A stretch of DNA of 7,907 nucleotides from an uncultured Granulosicoccaceae bacterium (lineage in GTDB: Bacteria > Pseudomonadota > Gammaproteobacteria > CALCKW01), in assembly GCA_937941555.1 (NCBI GenBank), contig CALDHJ010000512.1:1-7907 (forward strand). The letters are read 5' to 3'. Each line of letters opens with the position of its first letter. The stretch's first letter is position 1. Both the position numbers and the translations under genes were made by a program. The notes beneath the pieces are model-generated. The model did not search any database, was not told the DNA's origin, and saw only the letters and a list, made by a program, of their open reading frames with translations. Of this stretch, positions 5,144 to 7,907 are shown one piece after another.

Positions 5144-7258
5144 TTACTGACCACCCACACTGGCGACAATCTCGACGTTCCAGTCGTCCGGAATCTCGTT
5201 GAAAGCCAGCACATTGACCGACTTGACCGCCTGCTTGAGCAGTCGGGCCAAGACCGGCCGCAGCACCGGCGACACGGCCAACACGGTTGGCGCACCACGC
5301 GATTCCTGTGTCTCAGCGACGGTCCGCAACTCCTGATACAGGTGTTCGGCCAGACCCGGTTCCATTCCGGTGCCCGGTTGCCCGTCGCTACCCTGTACTT
5401 TCAGCAACATTTGTTCCATGGCTGGCGCCAGGGTTACGATGGGCAAATCACCCCGTTTATCAGACACTTGCTGCACAATCATGCGTCCGAGACCCTCACG
5501 CACCTGAGCCAGCAGGGCCGCCGGATCTTTGGCGAGTTGGGTGTTGGCGCTGAGGATCTCGGTGATGGTTCGCATGTCGCGGATCGGCACCGACTCCTCG
5601 AGCAGGTTCTGCAGGACCCGCACGACCACCGCCAGCGGCACTTCATCGGGAACCAGACCGTCGACCAGCTTCGGCGCGTTCTCCGCCAGCTTGTCGAGCA
5701 ACTGTTGGGCTTCGTCGTGACCAAGCAGCTTGTGCGCGTTGTCCTTGAGCAGTTTGCTCAGGTGGGTTGCGACAACCGTGCTCGCGTCGACCACGGTGTA
5801 TCCGCGGACCTGTGCAAGGTCGCGTTGATCGTCGTCTATCCACACGGCCGGCAGGCCGAAGGCCGGGTCCTCTCCAGCGATGCCATCGAGCTCGCCGTAG
5901 ACCGTGCCGGGGTTGATCGCGAGGTGTTTGCCGGGGTGTATCTCCGATTCACCCACCGCAACGCCCAACACGGAGATGCGGTAGCCACTGGGTGGCAGGC
6001 TCAGGTTGTCGGCAATGTGGACGGGTTGCACCAGAAAACCCATCTCTTGCGAGAGTTTCTTGCGCACACCCTTGATGCGGTTCATGAGCTGACCGCCCTG
6101 CGCCTTGTCAACGAGCGGAATCAGCCCGTAGCCAACTTCAAGTCCGACCACATCAACGGCCTTGACGTCGTCCCAGGACAGATCACGCGACTCGGCGGCT
6201 TCGCTGTCAGGCAGGTCGGCAGCCGGTGAGTCGGGCACCTCCGCGGCGCGGGTGCGCTTGTGGTGCAGCCACCACGCACCGGTTGCAGCCAACACGCCCA
6301 GGGTCAGGAAAGCGAAATTGGGCATGCCCGGCACCAGGCCGACACCGATCAGGATGGCGGCCGTCACGATCAGTGGCCGCGGGTTGTCAAACAATTGCCC
6401 GACCATCTGCTTGCCCATGTCGCCGGACTTCGACACGCGCGTGATGATCACGGCTGCGGCAGTCGAGAGCACCAGCGACGGAATCTGAGCCACAAGCCCG
6501 TCCCCGATCGTCAGCAATACGTAGTTCTCGACGGCTGTCGAGAATGCGAGACCGTGCTGCAAGGTGCCGATGAACAGGCCGCCGATGATGTTGATGAATA
6601 GAATCACGATGCCCGCGATGGCATCGCCGCGGACAAACTTGCTCGAGCCGTCCATCGACCCGTAGAACTCGGCCTCCGCCGCCACTTCGACCCGCCGGGT
6701 GCGCGCCTCTTCCTGGTTGATCAACCCGGCGTTGAGGTCGGCGTCAATCGCCATCTGCTTGCCCGGCAAGGCATCGAGTGTGAAGCGCGCGGAGACTTCC
6801 GAGATGCGCCCAGCACCCTTGGTCACCACGACAAAGTTGATGATCACGAGAATCGCGAAGACCACCAGACCCACGGCGTAGTTGCCGCCGATCACGAAAT
6901 TGCCGAAGGACTCGATAACCTTGCCCGCCGCGGCCGCCCCGCTGTGGCCCTCGAGCAACACAACACGGGTGGATGCGATGTTCAGGGCGAGTCGCATCAG
7001 GGTGGCCACCAACAGCACCGTCGGGAAGGCGCCAAATTCGAGTGGGCGCATCACGTAGACAACGACCAGCAAAATGATCAGCGAGAACGCAATGTTGAAG
7101 GTGAAGAACAGATCCAGTGCCAACGGGGGCAACGGCATCACCATCATCGCGAGTATCGCAATCACGAGGATCGGAGCACCAATGCCTTGGCCGATCGTCG
7201 TAGCCGTACTACGCCAGTCGACGGTCGGCACGCCGAGGTTCAGGTTTCCAAATTTCAC
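5144..7258 (-). CDS. flhA: Flagellar type III export gate protein FlhA
   Basis: At 704 residues this is close to the family norm of about 690-710. FlhA forms the nonameric ring of the export gate in the inner membrane, passes protons and docks substrate-chaperone complexes. Eight membrane segments are expected in residues 25-330; clear ones include APILVIAILAMMVMPLP (28-44), LFFTFNIAFSLIILLVVVYV (50-69), LVVFAILVIINFVVV (131-145) and IVILFINIIGGLFIGT (217-232). The FHIPEP signature is intact at 151-174 (RISEVSARF...DALPGKQMAID). GDAIAG (211-216) keeps the aspartate thought to matter for proton use. Residues 335-704 are the cytosolic domain, after an acidic linker (PDSPAADLPDSEAAESRD). The start is GTG 7258, overlapping the flhB stop as GTGA, with GGA about 9 bases upstream. 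Confidence 0.97.
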   Translation of the reverse strand: MKFGNLNLGVPTVDWRSTATTIGQGIGAPILVIAILAMMVMPLPPLALDLFFTFNIAFSLIILLVVVYVMRPLEFGAFPTVLLVATLMRLALNIASTRVVLLEGHSGAAAAGKVIESFGNFVIGGNYAVGLVVFAILVIINFVVVTKGAGRISEVSARFTLDALPGKQMAIDADLNAGLINQEEARTRRVEVAAEAEFYGSMDGSSKFVRGDAIAGIVILFINIIGGLFIGTLQHGLAFSTAVENYVLLTIGDGLVAQIPSLVLSTAAAVIITRVSKSGDMGKQMVGQLFDNPRPLIVTAAILIGVGLVPGMPNFAFLTLGVLAATGAWWLHHKRTRAAEVPDSPAADLPDSEAAESRDLSWDDVKAVDVVGLEVGYGLIPLVDKAQGGQLMNRIKGVRKKLSQEMGFLVQPVHIADNLSLPPSGYRISVLGVAVGESEIHPGKHLAINPGTVYGELDGIAGEDPAFGLPAVWIDDDQRDLAQVRGYTVVDASTVVATHLSKLLKDNAHKLLGHDEAQQLLDKLAENAPKLVDGLVPDEVPLAVVVRVLQNLLEESVPIRDMRTITEILSANTQLAKDPAALLAQVREGLGRMIVQQVSDKRGDLPIVTLAPAMEQMLLKVQGSDGQPGTGMEPGLAEHLYQELRTVAETQESRGAPTVLAVSPVLRPVLARLLKQAVKSVNVLAFNEIPDDWNVEIVASVGGQ

Positions 7259-7907
7259 GCGTTAATTCCAGGCGGCTCGTAGGGGTCGAGGAAACCCTCG
7301 GGGATATCGGGGTTTGGCGCTTTCGGCCAGGGGTCACCGTTGCGTTTCGCGTTGCGCAGGTTCACCACAAAGGCGAGAACCTGTGCGACCGCCACGTAGA
7401 GCGCGCCGGGGATCGCAGCCTGCAGCGGTGTGGTGTAGTAGACCGCCCGCGCGAGTGGTGGCGCGCTGACGATCGGCACGCGGTGTTGTTTGGCAATATC
7501 ACGGATGCGTTCGGCAATCAGATCGGTGCCCTTGGCAACGACAACCGGCGCATCCATGGTCTTGGGCTGGTACTTGAGCGCAACGGCAAAGTGCGTCGGG
7601 TTGGTGATGATCACATCGGCCTTGGGCACGTCGGTCATCATCCGGGCCTTGGAGAATTCCTGTTGCAGCTGGCGTACGCGCTGTTTGACCTCAGGTCTCC
7701 CCTCGGTTTCTTTCGATTCGTCGCGCACTTCCTGCAGAGTCATGCGTTGTTTCTGTGTGAACTGCCAGACCTGAAAGGGCGCATCGATCGCAGCCACGGC
7801 AATCAGCCCGGACGACAGGGCTGCGAGCGACAGAATCAGCATCTCGGCACTGCGGATCAGCGCCGACTCGAAAGGCATGTCGCCAAGCGACAGCATTTCA
7901 TCGCGGT
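7255..7907 (-). CDS. flhB: Flagellar export switch protein FlhB (N-terminus cut by window edge)
   Basis: About 216 C-terminal residues are visible of a protein usually near 380 long. The frame is open to the right edge (RDEMLSLGD...), so the first ATG in the window is not the start. FlhB sits beside FlhA in the export gate and switches export from rod/hook to filament proteins. The fragment holds the last membrane segment (MLILSLAALSSGLIAVAAID), a charged linker helix (QEVRDESKETEGRPEVKQR), and the autocleavage motif NPTH at 7591-7602, followed by FAVALKYQP. RAVYYTTPL and the helix GALYVAVAQVLAFVVNLR match the family's cytosolic domain. The Pro-rich tail (PNPDIPEGFLDPYEPPG) is common in this family. 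The intact NPTH predicts normal cleavage between N and P. Confidence 0.97.
   Translation of the reverse strand, partial: RDEMLSLGDMPFESALIRSAEMLILSLAALSSGLIAVAAIDAPFQVWQFTQKQRMTLQEVRDESKETEGRPEVKQRVRQLQQEFSKARMMTDVPKADVIITNPTHFAVALKYQPKTMDAPVVVAKGTDLIAERIRDIAKQHRVPIVSAPPLARAVYYTTPLQAAIPGALYVAVAQVLAFVVNLRNAKRNGDPWPKAPNPDIPEGFLDPYEPPGINA

Noticed and set aside
4375..5202. Plus-strand open frames of 224-275 codons opposite flhF
   Set aside because: They are antisense to the Ala/Pro-rich linker of flhF; the composition is a mirror of that linker and no family is recognisable.

Overview
This window comes from a fairly GC-rich bacterium, most likely a gammaproteobacterium. The gene order flhB-flhA-flhF-flhG(fleN)-fliA is the one seen in polarly flagellated Pseudomonas, Vibrio, Shewanella and relatives. 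FlhF and FlhG, which set flagellar number and position, point to a polar flagellum. I cannot place the genus. Every gene I can support lies on the minus strand, so transcription runs from the right edge to the left.

Bases 7907 to 1959 are the tail of a late/middle flagellar operon. It starts inside flhB (export-gate switch protein, N-terminus cut by the window edge), followed by flhA (export-gate channel protein), flhF (SRP-type GTPase), flhG/fleN (MinD-like ATPase) and fliA (sigma-28). Three of the four junctions are 4-base stop/start overlaps (GTGA, GTGA, ATGA), which suggests translational coupling. Only flhA-flhF has a gap (61 bases). FlhB and FlhA build the type III export gate. FlhF and FlhG control where and how many flagella are made. 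FliA switches on late genes such as flagellin. In Pseudomonas-type operons cheY, cheZ and cheA usually follow fliA; here they do not.

Bases 1958 to 1855 are intergenic. They hold two hairpins in tandem, the second an intrinsic terminator with a T-run on both strands, and then a near-perfect 15-base palindrome close to the next start codon.

Bases 1854 to 1 are one uninterrupted minus-strand reading frame of 618 codons that runs off the left edge. It encodes an exported beta-propeller protein that continues into a c-type haem motif (CATCH) and an HWRGDR motif. It has no visible link to the flagellum. Its C-terminus is missing. I found no RNA gene, mobile element, CRISPR array or convincing sigma-70 or sigma-54 promoter. 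Apart from the FlhF GTPase motifs and the propeller-cytochrome gene, the window is ordinary flagellar core sequence.
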